Shown in pieces: positions 1-9,161 of a DNA stretch of 47,250 nucleotides. Source of the stretch: an uncultured Celeribacter sp. (GTDB lineage Bacteria; Pseudomonadota; Alphaproteobacteria; Rhodobacterales; Rhodobacteraceae); assembly GCA_938008015.1 (NCBI GenBank), contig CALLMA010000012.1:1-47250 (forward strand). Direction: 5' to 3'. Position 1 is the first letter of the stretch. Each line of letters starts with the position of its first letter. Made by a program: the position numbers and the translations under genes. The notes beneath the pieces are model-generated. The model made no database searches, was not told where the DNA came from, and was given only the letters and a program-made list of their open reading frames with translations.

Positions 1-348
1 AATGACATTAAGATCAACAGGATATGGAAAGTATAAACCTGGGGCAAATACGTCAAATCGAAGCGGGGTATCCTCTTCCTCTTGCCATGGGCTTTTTGTA
101 TTATCGAACCATATGGATCGATATGTATCATAATCAATATCCAACCAGTCTTTATTGACGGATCTACGCGTCTTGTATGGTCTGTTTGCAAGCGCTTGTG
201 CGCGTTCTGTGATCTCACTCATATTGAAATCACGCGGCGCACCAAGGGGGATCGTTTTATTTTGACCCGCAGGCGTGAGCGTTTCTTGTGCCCATGTTTT
301 ATGAGTAGAAAAGGCTGCAATCGCTGCTAAAAATTCACGTCTCAGCAT
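1..348 (-). CDS. opgG: Periplasmic glucan biosynthesis protein OpgG/OpgD family (N-terminal 116 residues, cut by window edge)
   Basis: The ORF reads from 348 toward base 1 and leaves the window open. The first residues (MLRREFLAAIAAF, then a WAQ cleavage-like site) form a signal peptide with a twin-arginine pair, as in OpgD, which is Tat-exported in enteric bacteria. The mature part shows family features: ALANRPYK, then DYDTYRSIWF and a later FAPGLYFPYPVDLNV stretch, matching the start of the MdoG domain. OpgG/D proteins act in the periplasm in making or shaping the backbone of osmoregulated periplasmic glucans. The ATG directly follows the TAA of opgC with no gap, so the two are surely co-transcribed and probably translationally coupled. 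Whether it is closer to OpgG or OpgD cannot be decided from the N-terminus. Confidence 0.85.
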   Translation of the reverse strand, partial: MLRREFLAAIAAFSTHKTWAQETLTPAGQNKTIPLGAPRDFNMSEITERAQALANRPYKTRRSVNKDWLDIDYDTYRSIWFDNTKSPWQEEEDTPLRFDVFAPGLYFPYPVDLNVI

Positions 349-1533
349 TTAGGCCACCTTTGCTTTTCGCCATGGTTGCGATTTAAACCAGCCCGCCCCA
401 TAGGCAATTGCGACAATCAAGGCAGCGCCCAATATATTCACATAAGCCATAGATAGATGCGTTCTGCCCACTTGGTCTAACATCGCGCCCATCAAACGTG
501 CGACGAGCATTGACGTTACAAAAACAGCGAGAGATTGCTGTCCAACCTTCATAATTACGGCAAGAGTTGATCGCCATATTTTGCTCAAAATAAATCCAGA
601 AGTCGGCGGCAAAATGCGTTTGCCTTTTTCTCCGACCAAAATCCACGCAATATAGGCCGTTGCCAGAAAATGCACATACCGCAAAATGCCGAAATCTGTT
701 TTGACAATGAGATCTGAAATCACTTTGCGACCCTCAAGAAACTCGGGATAGTTATTAAAGATACGAAAATAAGCAAATGGGAGCGCGGCAAGAACAATGG
801 CAAGGGCCAAGATGAACAACCAAGCAGATCGTGGGGGCGTCGGCAGCCAACCCATCATGAAAGAAAACCCAGTGAAAAACATCAGCTGCCAGCCTAATGG
901 ATTGAAAAACCAATCGCGCTCAGACCAAGGTTCCGCAGGAAAGTTGAGGCTGAAAAAATTGGCGCACAACCATAATAAAAGTACCAAACCAAGAGCTAAA
1001 TATTTTGATATATTATGAGAGATAATAAATATCGGCATCATTGCTAAGATCACAAGATACATAGGCAAAATGTCAAAATAATTTGGCACATAGGTCAGCG
1101 TGAATAAGCCAATCAATTGAGGTGCCGTCTTGTTAAAAAACGGATGCAAATTTAACGCTCCGATATAATCGCGCCCTTCCGGAAATAGCTGATTTAAAAC
1201 AGCCATGGAGAGTGCGATGGCAAAGAACAGGCAGATGTGCGCCCAATAGACTTGCCAAATACGAAACCATACGCGCGCCGTCCCCAAAGCCCAGCCACGA
1301 CGCTCAAAAAGCTTGCCAAAAGCAATGGCGGACGCCATGCCTGAACAAAAAACAAATGTTTCCGTCGCATCTGAAAAGCCAAAACGCGCAGGGATCCATA
1401 ACGTCAACCAATTGCCCGGCACATGCGCTATCAAAATGATAAACATGGCAATGCCACGGAAAAAATCCAGCCGAGGATCACGAAGGGCACTTGCGGCTGG
1501 AATAGTCGAATTTGTTTGCTGATGAGCAGTCAT
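349..1533 (-). CDS. opgC: OpgC family membrane acyltransferase (glucan succinyl-transferase type)
   Basis: This 394-residue polytopic membrane protein begins with DPRLDFFRGIAMFIILIAHVPGNW, split here as a DPRLDFFRG motif followed by a first hydrophobic helix with a conserved His. That is the hallmark of OpgC within the acyltransferase-3 superfamily. About ten hydrophobic segments follow. In E. coli, OpgC adds succinyl groups to periplasmic glucans; the acyl group used here is unknown. The gene starts 13 bp after the TPR gene and ends at the ATG of the OpgG/D gene. In E. coli opgC is divergent from opgGH, so this tandem opgC-opgG order is the arrangement seen in other lineages. No OpgH is visible in the window. 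Confidence 0.9.
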   Translation of the reverse strand: MTAHQQTNSTIPAASALRDPRLDFFRGIAMFIILIAHVPGNWLTLWIPARFGFSDATETFVFCSGMASAIAFGKLFERRGWALGTARVWFRIWQVYWAHICLFFAIALSMAVLNQLFPEGRDYIGALNLHPFFNKTAPQLIGLFTLTYVPNYFDILPMYLVILAMMPIFIISHNISKYLALGLVLLLWLCANFFSLNFPAEPWSERDWFFNPLGWQLMFFTGFSFMMGWLPTPPRSAWLFILALAIVLAALPFAYFRIFNNYPEFLEGRKVISDLIVKTDFGILRYVHFLATAYIAWILVGEKGKRILPPTSGFILSKIWRSTLAVIMKVGQQSLAVFVTSMLVARLMGAMLDQVGRTHLSMAYVNILGAALIVAIAYGAGWFKSQPWRKAKVA

Positions 1534-1546
1534 TTTTAGGGTTCTC

Positions 1547-2908
1547 TTAAAATGCCGGTATTTTTGCTGATATCACGTCTAAATCGCTGATCAGATCAAG
1601 GCGCGCAAGTGTAAAACTGTCTTGTGCACCGCATCTGATATCTGATCGCTGTTTTAGAAGCTGTTGTGCATCATTTATTTGCCCTGCACGCAGGGCCGCA
1701 TCTATCGTAATACGTTCGAAAACATCACGTTGCGCATGGCTGCCACCAATATCTTGAAGCGCAGGCTGTGCTTTTGAGAGGTGTGCATAAGCTGTTTCAT
1801 AGCGTCCCTCACCGAAAGCCGATAAGCCTTTCGCCGCGTTGACGCCAGGATGCTCCATGATTTTAGCCATATCGCCGACTTGGGAAGCACTTTGCGACAC
1901 GCGCGCAATCAAGCGTGCTTTTGCATCCTTGCGCTGATCAGCACTCAGGGCCAACATGTAATGCAGATCGGCAAATGTCAGGCAGCCGTCTTCAGATCGC
2001 TTTTCAGCCAAATCGGCAAGCTCTTCCCAACGATTTCCAACATTTTGTCCTTCAAGTTGCAAGCGCACCAAGAGCGAGCTCGCATTGGAAAAATCACGGT
2101 AATCATCCGTTTTCTCAAATCTAATCTTTTGATCATACAGAGAAAGCGCTGTCTCAAAGTCTCCCATATCCAAATGTAAAAGGGCTTTGTGCCACCAGAC
2201 ATGATACCTGAAATTGTTGCAATGGTTCCATGCCCCCATATGCCCCTCAATCAGAGCAAGGCCCTTATCTGGCGCGTTTGTCATATCATAGACGTGGGCG
2301 ACGGCATGCATGCCCCAAGCATCATCTCCCGTCAGTGTTAAACCTTCAAGGCCATTTTGTTCGGCTTCTTTATAACTACCCGTTTCTTCTTGTGAAAACG
2401 CCAAACATCCCAGCGCATAACCGCGTAGTGGGTGATCATGCCCATGGGCGGCAATCACCCGTTCGACAGAGCGACGCATGCCGTGATTGTCGCCAATCAT
2501 AAAGCGAATGCCATGGCTTAGTTTAAGTGAAAACGTGTCTTCTGGATTAAGCATAAGTATTTGCTCAATAGTTTGGATTGCTTGTTTCGGCTGGCCAGAC
2601 AGCCATAATCCAAGCGCGTCTATCCAAGCGGCTTCTCGTTGAGAAACGGAGACTTTGCTCTGCATCTCTTTCGCAGTTTTATAGGCTTGTGAGGCAACAG
2701 AAATCAGCTCTGATTTTGCAAGCATCAAACAAAAAAGCCCACGTGTCGCATGCCCCATTGCGAAATTTGGTTCAAGTTCCATGAGTGCATTAAGATGCGT
2801 TGGTGCTGCTTTGCCATGCGAAAGGACCGCCAGAATAAGCTTATTCCAATGCTCTAAAGCTTCTTTATGCTCCAAACTCACTGGGCTTCTACTAATATCC
2901 GTTAACAT
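1547..2908 (-). CDS. Tetratricopeptide repeat protein, TTC38-like
   Basis: This 453-residue soluble protein has no signal peptide and is made of helical repeats. The order of motifs (ALMELEPNFAMGH near residue 45, a histidine-rich YALGCLAF region, MHAVAHVYDM near 200, then NNFRYHVWWHKALLHLDMGDFETAL around 230-255, cited as RYHVWWHKALLHLD) matches the TTC38 family of TPR proteins found in bacteria and animals, whose function is not established. It is the first gene of the unit with opgC and opgG/D (13-bp gap to opgC), but a role in glucan synthesis is only suggested by position. A GGAAG-like ribosome site lies a few bases before the ATG at 2908. Confidence 0.8.
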   Translation of the reverse strand: MLTDISRSPVSLEHKEALEHWNKLILAVLSHGKAAPTHLNALMELEPNFAMGHATRGLFCLMLAKSELISVASQAYKTAKEMQSKVSVSQREAAWIDALGLWLSGQPKQAIQTIEQILMLNPEDTFSLKLSHGIRFMIGDNHGMRRSVERVIAAHGHDHPLRGYALGCLAFSQEETGSYKEAEQNGLEGLTLTGDDAWGMHAVAHVYDMTNAPDKGLALIEGHMGAWNHCNNFRYHVWWHKALLHLDMGDFETALSLYDQKIRFEKTDDYRDFSNASSLLVRLQLEGQNVGNRWEELADLAEKRSEDGCLTFADLHYMLALSADQRKDAKARLIARVSQSASQVGDMAKIMEHPGVNAAKGLSAFGEGRYETAYAHLSKAQPALQDIGGSHAQRDVFERITIDAALRAGQINDAQQLLKQRSDIRCGAQDSFTLARLDLISDLDVISAKIPAF

Positions 2909-3044
2909 ATGTCTTCCATTACCATCTCGACAGCTAAATTATTTAGCCGCCGGTTTTATCATTGTTTGAAGATAAGCAATTATCATTAATAAAGCACTTC
3001 ACGTTATTGCGATGTGCTTGCCATATAAAGCCTATTTAGGGTTA

Positions 3045-4271
3045 CTATTTTGCTTTAAATTGCGCCGGAAAATGCTCGCTGAGAACATTAAGATCTTGCC
3101 CAAACACAGGGGGAGGGCGGCGATATGTTACGGGTGTTTTAGAGAATTTCAGCGGGTTACCAAGAAGGGAAACAGACCCTTTTGTCGCATTTTCATGCGC
3201 CATTTCAATAACACTCTCACGCGCTTTTGCTTGCTCTGAGTGTAAAGATTCTTTTAAATCATTAATCGGCCCACAGGGTACTTTTTGTGCCTGCAGCTTC
3301 GCTAATAACTGATCTTTTGGATATGTTTTTAAAAGAGGTTCTAAAATTTCGTTCAATGCATCGCGATGAACGATGCGATCAGGGTTGGTCTTAAAGCGCG
3401 GATCGCTTGGCAATTGGGAACAACCTAAAACCTCGCAAAACCGAATGAATTGATTGTCGTTTCCAACTGCCATAATCGCGAAACCATCTTCGCATTCGTA
3501 GACGTCATAAGGCGCAATGTTTGGATGCCCATTCCCTCGGCGCTGTGGGACCGCGCCCGAGGTGAGACAATTAACACCCTCATTCACCAACCACGCCATT
3601 TGAGCATCAACAAGCGCAAGATCGATATGTTGCCCTTCGCCTGTCGCATCTCGGTGGCGCAATGCGGCCAAAATGCCGATTGTCGCATACATCCCACACA
3701 TGACATCCGCAATCCCAACACCCACCTTCATCGGCTTGCCTTCAGGCTCGCCAGTGAGAGACATAATGCCGCCGAAACCCTGCGCCATAATATCATAACC
3801 AGGGAGATCGCGATTAGGCCCTGTTTGCCCGAACCCTGAAATAGAGCAATAGACAAGCTTAGGATTTATCTGGCTTAATGTGTTGTAATCTAACCCGTAT
3901 TTCACCAATCCATCTGGTTTGTAGTTTTCAATAAGCACATCGGCCTGCGAAGCTATGGCGACAACCAAATCGCGGCCTTCTTGCGTTGACAGATCCGCAG
4001 GTATCGAAAACTTATTGCGATTGGCCGCCATAAAATAGGCGCTTAAATCTTGATTGCCGTTCGTTTGTTCGGCATAGGGAGGGCCCCAAGCACGCGTATC
4101 ATCGCCGCCTGTTTTTGGGTTTTCAATCTTGTAAACATTGGCACCCAAATCGCCGAGCATCTGTGTGGCCGTTGGCCCTGCTAATATGCGCGATAGATCA
4201 AGGACAACAAGCCCATCTAAGGCGCCTTTTGTCTCTTGCTGGGTGTCTTGTGGTTCAGAATGCATTATCAT
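3045..4271 (-). CDS. CaiB/BaiF (class III) CoA-transferase
   Basis: This enzyme transfers CoA between carboxylic acids. It shows LDGLVVLDLSRILAGP at the N-terminus, YKIENP and GDDTRAWGPP for CoA contact, and PGYDIMAQGFGG, where the Asp aligns with the catalytic aspartate of formyl-CoA transferase. Length is about 408 residues, normal for the family. The start is uncertain: ATG at 4271 or 4265 leaves a short leader; ATG at 4316 would add 15 residues and overlap the upstream enzyme by 62 bp. None has a strong Shine-Dalgarno sequence, which fits translation by coupling. It lies downstream of, and overlaps, the TPP enzyme, suggesting successive steps in one acid-degradation pathway. The substrate pair is unknown. 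The partner is not a clear oxalyl-CoA decarboxylase, so an oxalate pathway is not asserted. Confidence 0.85.
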   Translation of the reverse strand: MIMHSEPQDTQQETKGALDGLVVLDLSRILAGPTATQMLGDLGANVYKIENPKTGGDDTRAWGPPYAEQTNGNQDLSAYFMAANRNKFSIPADLSTQEGRDLVVAIASQADVLIENYKPDGLVKYGLDYNTLSQINPKLVYCSISGFGQTGPNRDLPGYDIMAQGFGGIMSLTGEPEGKPMKVGVGIADVMCGMYATIGILAALRHRDATGEGQHIDLALVDAQMAWLVNEGVNCLTSGAVPQRRGNGHPNIAPYDVYECEDGFAIMAVGNDNQFIRFCEVLGCSQLPSDPRFKTNPDRIVHRDALNEILEPLLKTYPKDQLLAKLQAQKVPCGPINDLKESLHSEQAKARESVIEMAHENATKGSVSLLGNPLKFSKTPVTYRRPPPVFGQDLNVLSEHFPAQFKAK

Positions 4272-5874
4272 AAGACTTTCTGTCGATTTGGGCTGCAATG
4301 ACTGTGAATTTTTCATTGCTTTGGGCGGCAGATAAGGCCGCTATAAGTTCTGCTTCAGAGGCGACATTATACCCATGCCCCCCTAGCGCGTTTGCGACAG
4401 CGGCAAAATCAAAGCGCCCGAAATCAACGCCCAAGTTATCCATTTGGCGCTGCCGTTGTTTCAATTCAATCAGTGCAAGTGAGGCATCAACAAAGACGAC
4501 GAATATCGTTTTGAGTGCCAATTCCGACGCCGTTGATAACTCCCCTAAGGTCATCAAAAATCCAGCATCCCCTGAGAAAGAAACAACTGTTCTATCTGGT
4601 TCAACAATCTGCTGGCCCATTGCGAGCGGCATAGCAACGCCCATAGTGCACAGGCCAGAGGATTGCGTTAACGCGCGGGGAAATTCGCATTGCCACATTT
4701 GCGACAATAAAATTCGGTGCGCACCGCTATCTGCCGTCGCCAATGTATCTTTAGGCAGGTGTTCTTGGCATAGCTCAATAACTTTTGCCGGCCCCCAAGC
4801 ATCATGCGTATGAAATGTTTCGATAAGCGCGTTCTTTGCTTTTTCTGGCGCTTGGTTTGACCACGTTTGTGAAACAGGTGAATGCGGCAAAAGAGCCTCG
4901 ATTGAAGCGGCACAATCTCCGATGATGTTATAGGTGCTTTGATGCATATAATGTGTGTTTGGCTCAGCTGTAATATCAATCACAGTTTGCGCAATTGGAT
5001 CCCATGCGTTTTGCCAGCCTGGGCGCATTTCGATCGGATCGTATCCAATAGCGATAATCACATCCGCTTCACGGACTAAGGGCAGCAAGATGCTATCATT
5101 TTTCGGCGATAGACCCGCGCCACCAAGACTTAAAGGATGGCTTTCTGGAATAATGCCTTTGGCTTTATAGGTTGTGATAATGGGCGCAGATAATGTCTCA
5201 ATGGCATTCAATACTGCGGCGGCTGCATTTTCAGCAACGGCATCTAAGCCACAAATGATGAGGGGCTTTTTAGCTGCCGCAAGGGCCGTTTTTGCTTTTT
5301 CGAAATCTGCTGTCATCGCAGGAAGAACGGGCAAAGATGGCTTACATAATATGCCCTCACCTTGCGCGGATTCTTCGGCGACAGAAATAGGGACATCAAT
5401 ATGAACTGGGCCAGCGCGCCCTGTTGTTGCAATCGCAATTGCTTTATCAGCAATTATATGTGCAGCTTTTGCATTTAAGGTAAATGTTTCTTTCGTGATT
5501 GGACGAAAGACTTGATTTTGATCAAGGACTTGGTGCGTATAACTTTGGGCGATATGAGCATCTATTGCGCCACTTAAAACAATGAGTGGAACTCGGTCTT
5601 GGCGAGCATTTTCAACGGAGTTGAGGCCATTCATCGCGCCCGGGCCCACAGTTGTCACGAGAATGCCGGGGGCGCCTGTGCGGTGATACGTACCTTCCGC
5701 CATGAACCCGGCGGCGTTTTCATGTTTACACAGGACAAACCGAATACCCGCTTTTTCTAAAGCATCGATCAATGTCAAAACTTCGCCACCCGGCATTCCA
5801 AAGGCAAAGCGGCATCCAGCGGCGTAAAGGCGACGGGCAAGAATATCCGCTGCTCTCATTTGTTGATCACTCAT
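4255..5874 (-). CDS. Thiamine-pyrophosphate enzyme, acetolactate synthase large-subunit-like
   Basis: The protein has the three-domain layout of ALS, benzoylformate decarboxylase and related enzymes. The Pyr domain carries the activating Glu in CKHENAAGFMAEG (about residue 52); a central Rossmann-like domain follows; the PP domain has the GDAGF magnesium/TPP motif (about 435), with Asp rather than the usual Asn about 25 residues later (VVFVDASLALIELKQ). The start is ATG 5874 with GAGG seven bases upstream; a TTG two codons earlier is less likely. No ilvN-like small subunit is nearby, which argues against a biosynthetic acetohydroxyacid synthase. The gene overlaps the CoA-transferase. The reaction is probably decarboxylation or carboligation of a 2-oxo acid or acyl-CoA, but the substrate cannot be read from sequence. 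Confidence 0.85.
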   Translation of the reverse strand: MSDQQMRAADILARRLYAAGCRFAFGMPGGEVLTLIDALEKAGIRFVLCKHENAAGFMAEGTYHRTGAPGILVTTVGPGAMNGLNSVENARQDRVPLIVLSGAIDAHIAQSYTHQVLDQNQVFRPITKETFTLNAKAAHIIADKAIAIATTGRAGPVHIDVPISVAEESAQGEGILCKPSLPVLPAMTADFEKAKTALAAAKKPLIICGLDAVAENAAAAVLNAIETLSAPIITTYKAKGIIPESHPLSLGGAGLSPKNDSILLPLVREADVIIAIGYDPIEMRPGWQNAWDPIAQTVIDITAEPNTHYMHQSTYNIIGDCAASIEALLPHSPVSQTWSNQAPEKAKNALIETFHTHDAWGPAKVIELCQEHLPKDTLATADSGAHRILLSQMWQCEFPRALTQSSGLCTMGVAMPLAMGQQIVEPDRTVVSFSGDAGFLMTLGELSTASELALKTIFVVFVDASLALIELKQRQRQMDNLGVDFGRFDFAAVANALGGHGYNVASEAELIAALSAAQSNEKFTVIAAQIDRKSYDNAF

Positions 5875-5937
5875 ATTCAATCCTCAAAAACACGTTTAAA
5901 AACTCAATAACCCATCTAAGCAGTACGACAATTAACA

Positions 5938-5947
5938 TTCACGTGAA
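5938..5947. promoter_or_regulatory. 10-bp palindrome upstream of the TPP/CoA-transferase operon
   Basis: TTCACGTGAA is a perfect palindrome 64 bp upstream of the ATG at 5874, in the only promoter-sized gap serving this two-gene unit. A shorter inverted pair (CCTC ATAA GAGG) lies just beside it. This is a candidate operator; no regulator is encoded next to it, so the assignment is inference. Confidence 0.3.
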
Positions 5948-6020
5948 ACTTTATGTCACCTCATAAGAGGCGGATTTTGCTGAATACACGCACTCAGCAC
6001 AGAGATCAAACTGATTTCAG

Positions 6021-6057
6021 GAAAATTCACTTGAAAATCTATCGCCTATGAATTTTC
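6021..6057 (-). terminator. AT-rich inverted repeat around the kinase stop codon
   Basis: GAAAATTCA (6021-6029) and TGAATTTTC (6049-6057) are a perfect 9-bp inverted repeat flanking the TAG of the histidine kinase gene (6039-6041). It could act as a weak terminator or 3' stability element. The stem is AT-rich and there is no clean U-tract, so confidence is low. Confidence 0.25.
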
Positions 6058-8159
6058 TGGACGTAATTTACCGTGCTAAAAAGTTGCAATGGCGTAAACG
6101 GTTTCTCTAACACAAATAGGTGCTCAATATGCGTCCAAGCTTCTGGCAGCCTTGCTTTCGACGCTGTTGTGATAATGATTGGAACTTGAATATGCTGCGC
6201 AAGAACATGTTCAATGAATTCTTCTGATAAATGCCCTCTGCCCAAGTCATAATCACTGACAATGACATCATAAGCCTGCGAAGCATCGAAAGCGGTGATG
6301 GCGTTATCAACCGATGAGATGGCGGTGACTGGGAACTCTTTGTCGCGCATCAACTTGGCTGTAGAGGCTTGTATTTCAGTATTATTTTCGAGCAATAACA
6401 CAGTGGGCTTGCGCAATTTTGCGACGATAAGTTTATCTTCACGCTGCTTGATGTCTGCTATAGCAGGCTCTGCCATAATAGGCACGATCATGGTGAAATG
6501 AGTGCCGCCCATTTCAGGCAGATCAAATGACAGCGGGATTTTGAGCTCCTTCGCGAGGGCGAAGCTGATATTAAGCCCAAGCCCATAGCCGCTATGATCC
6601 GTTTTATGCTTCAGGGTGCTATGCAGCCCTGGCCCATTATCTGCGACACATATCCGGCATTCTTTGCCCAGCAGCTCGTATGAAATATGCACGGGGCTAT
6701 GATTGGCATGTTCAATCGCGTTGACCGTAAGATTGCTCAAAATTCTATAAAGCGCATCTGCGTCTGAGGATAAAATGATATCGGAAGGTGGAAAATTAAT
6801 GTCGAGTTTCGTTGCGTTGATCTCCGCGCGCGTTTGGAAATCACGCTGTATACGATGGAAAAGTTTTTGCAGCGATGAGGATGAAACCTGCGTTACGAAA
6901 TTGCCAGCTTCTAATTTAGATAAGTCCAATATCGAATGAAATAAACGAATGCTTTCTCGTATTAACTCATTAAATTGTTTTAAAGTTTTTTGATTTTCAG
7001 GGCTGAGTTTCTCTTTGTCGATTGTGCCCAAAAGCAAACCCATTGCATGGATCGGCTGGCGAAGATCATGGCTGGCAGCGGCCAAAAGCATTGATTTAGA
7101 CTTATTTGCGATCTCTGCATTTTGTTGCGCTTGCGCGGCTTCTTTATTCAAAATCAGCAGTTTCGCTTGCCTCTCAGAGATGGCTTCAAGGAGGTTTGCG
7201 AAGGTTTTTTCGAGCTGAGAAATTTCATTGCGTTCCAATTCAGTATCTTCTGCGATGACTTCCTGAGAATTCATTTTATGAGTGAGGTTTTGGATTTTTG
7301 CGATGATTTCCCTGTCTAAAATATGATAAATGAATGCTGCGATACAGATGAAAACGAGAAAGCTGCCGAGAACAAATATAAGATTTCTTGTTAGCATGTT
7401 TTGTATTCTTTGCCCGCTTTGCTGGCTTTCAATATTTGAACTTGAAGACAAGAAACGCGTCGCATCCAACAAGCGCGACGAAAGCGTTGTATGTTGGTGG
7501 ACGCTCCCTTGCAGGGTGTTATTTGTAGCAACTATTTTTTTGCGAATCTCTAACAGATTTGAGAGGAGGTTTTTTTGAGTATTGGATATATAAAGCGCCT
7601 CGATATCATTGCGAATTTGATCGGCGCTTGTGAAGCGCGACATACTATAAATACGATCAATAATTTTGCGCTGTTGAAGCTCGGCGAGGGGCGCGCTTTG
7701 TTCATCTAACACTTCTAAAAGAGTTTGATCATAAAGGCTTAAAAGCAACAGCCTTTCATAGCTTTGATCCAAAATAAGGGTTAGATTTGCGAGAAGGGCG
7801 GTGAGCGTTTGAGAGACTTCAAGCTGCTCATCCCTTGCATTCGCAAAATCCGCGAGCCTATTCTTGGTGCGCTCAATGGCATTAATTTGATCATTGGCTT
7901 GAATTCTAATCGTGTCGACTTCAATATTTGAACGCGCCGCCAAGACGAGGCCAATATGGCTGGTTAATTCTGAAATTTGCGAATTTAATTGTGTAACCGT
8001 CAAAACATGAGGCATTTCATGTTCAATGAGCTCATTAAACTCATCTCGAAATGATTGAAGGCCAAAAATGGCAACATAACCATTCATCACCGCACCGATG
8101 GACATGCACGCAAGCGTGGAAAAAAATATCATACCAATGCTGAAAGAACGCCCAAACAT
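6039..8159 (-). CDS. Hybrid sensor histidine kinase with periplasmic helical sensor and C-terminal receiver
   Basis: This 706-residue inner-membrane kinase has TM1 at about 6-32; a long Leu/Gln-rich, probably helical periplasmic region at 35-255; TM2 at 258-280; a HAMP-like linker; a HisKA domain with phospho-acceptor His364 (ASHDLRQPIHAMG); an HATPase domain (N-box Asn480, DNGPG 507-511, GYGLGL 524-529); and a receiver domain from about 585 with Asp636 (VSDYDLG) and Lys686. It has no HPt domain. The ATG lies 3 bp after the stop of an AapJ-like binding-protein gene, so the two are made from one transcript. The likely model is a periplasmic binding protein presenting ligand state to the helical sensor, as TorT does for TorS. 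A candidate response regulator lies at 15461-16090. Ligand and phosphorelay route are inferred. Confidence 0.9.
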   Translation of the reverse strand: MFGRSFSIGMIFFSTLACMSIGAVMNGYVAIFGLQSFRDEFNELIEHEMPHVLTVTQLNSQISELTSHIGLVLAARSNIEVDTIRIQANDQINAIERTKNRLADFANARDEQLEVSQTLTALLANLTLILDQSYERLLLLSLYDQTLLEVLDEQSAPLAELQQRKIIDRIYSMSRFTSADQIRNDIEALYISNTQKNLLSNLLEIRKKIVATNNTLQGSVHQHTTLSSRLLDATRFLSSSSNIESQQSGQRIQNMLTRNLIFVLGSFLVFICIAAFIYHILDREIIAKIQNLTHKMNSQEVIAEDTELERNEISQLEKTFANLLEAISERQAKLLILNKEAAQAQQNAEIANKSKSMLLAAASHDLRQPIHAMGLLLGTIDKEKLSPENQKTLKQFNELIRESIRLFHSILDLSKLEAGNFVTQVSSSSLQKLFHRIQRDFQTRAEINATKLDINFPPSDIILSSDADALYRILSNLTVNAIEHANHSPVHISYELLGKECRICVADNGPGLHSTLKHKTDHSGYGLGLNISFALAKELKIPLSFDLPEMGGTHFTMIVPIMAEPAIADIKQREDKLIVAKLRKPTVLLLENNTEIQASTAKLMRDKEFPVTAISSVDNAITAFDASQAYDVIVSDYDLGRGHLSEEFIEHVLAQHIQVPIIITTASKARLPEAWTHIEHLFVLEKPFTPLQLFSTVNYVQKIHRR

Positions 8160-8162
8160 GCC

Positions 8163-9161
8163 TTAGTCCAAATGCATAGGAAGGGGATATTGCAAGCCCC
8201 CCTCACGCCACAGTTTATTAAACCCACGTGGAATTTTTAAAGCAGAGTCTTCGCCCAAATTGCGATCATAAACCTCGCCGTAATGGCCCACTTGATTTAA
8301 AACATCTGCGGCCCATGAGTCCTGCAACCCAAACTTCTTGCCAGATGGTAATTTCAGCGCTGCAAGCGATGATAGGTCGCTCGTTTGACCGATGCCATAA
8401 TGCTCGCTGAGCACCATAAAATTAATCACCCACCGGATGATATGCACCCATTCTTGATCGCCATCTCTCACCACAGGGCCAAGGGGCTCATTTGCAAGCT
8501 CTTCATTTAAGAATGTAAAATTATCTTGATAAAAAGGCTGATTTGTTATCCGCGCAAAAAGGTCAGACCCATCTGCTGTGACGGCTTCGCACTCGCGGCC
8601 AAAAAAGGCGCGCCATCGGCCTGCTTGCGAAGAAACTTCGAGAATTGTTGCGGGGATATCATGCTTTTCAAGGATGGCGGATATGTTCGTAAGGCTTGTC
8701 GTCCCTAGATTGGCGCAAATGGTTTTGCCGGCCAAGTCGTCTAAATTTTTAATATTTTCAGATGCATGCGCTAAAATCTTCTGTGAATCATAAAATGTAA
8801 TCGCAGGAAAATCAAAGCCTAGGGTCATATCGCGTTTGAAAGTGTAAGTTGTTGTGCGAAAGAGAACATCAATATGTTCGCGCTGAAGAACGTCTAAGCG
8901 ATTGCTGCTATCAAGGGGAATGAAATCTACAGCCGTCGCATCTCCCAAAACTGCTGCAGCGATTGCACGGCAAAAATCGACATCAAACCCAGTCCACTGG
9001 CCGTCAATATTTCGTTTCGAAAAGCCCGTATCATCAATGCCAACGCCGCATTTTAAATAGCCCCGACTCAGGATTTGTTCTTTTGTCTGCCCAAAGCTAT
9101 CAGCCCAAGCCCCCGTGAGTGATTGGCACAAAAAGACACCTAAAACTATTAAAATACGCAT
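8163..9161 (-). CDS. Orphan AapJ-like amino-acid-binding periplasmic protein, partner of the kinase
   Basis: This 332-residue secreted protein has signal peptide MRILIVLGVFLCQSLTGAWA. Starting at ATG 9161 gives this clean signal; an upstream ATG at 9179 would add six residues. The mature domain is a clear paralogue of AapJ at 9589-10617: LKCGVGIDDTGFS, WTGFDVDFCRAIAAAVLGD, FRTTTYTFKRD and TADGSDLFA line up with AapJ's ACGVSEGVSGFS, EGLDSDVCRAVAAAVLGD, SRTTTWTMKRD and TTDSSQLA. The conserved Arg and Asp that clamp the amino-acid backbone are kept, so it probably binds ligand. It has no permease of its own on this strand; its co-transcribed partner is the hybrid kinase 3 bp downstream. This points to signalling rather than uptake. 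Confidence 0.85.
   Translation of the reverse strand: MRILIVLGVFLCQSLTGAWADSFGQTKEQILSRGYLKCGVGIDDTGFSKRNIDGQWTGFDVDFCRAIAAAVLGDATAVDFIPLDSSNRLDVLQREHIDVLFRTTTYTFKRDMTLGFDFPAITFYDSQKILAHASENIKNLDDLAGKTICANLGTTSLTNISAILEKHDIPATILEVSSQAGRWRAFFGRECEAVTADGSDLFARITNQPFYQDNFTFLNEELANEPLGPVVRDGDQEWVHIIRWVINFMVLSEHYGIGQTSDLSSLAALKLPSGKKFGLQDSWAADVLNQVGHYGEVYDRNLGEDSALKIPRGFNKLWREGGLQYPLPMHLD

Noticed and set aside
4298-4813. 171-residue open frame antisense to the TPP enzyme
   Set aside because: It lies fully opposite a conserved gene, has no family features or ribosome site and is explained by codon bias of the real gene.
3045-5874. Oxalate degradation (oxc-frc) pair
   Set aside because: The CoA-transferase fits, but the TPP enzyme lacks enough recognisable Oxc features; naming it would over-reach.
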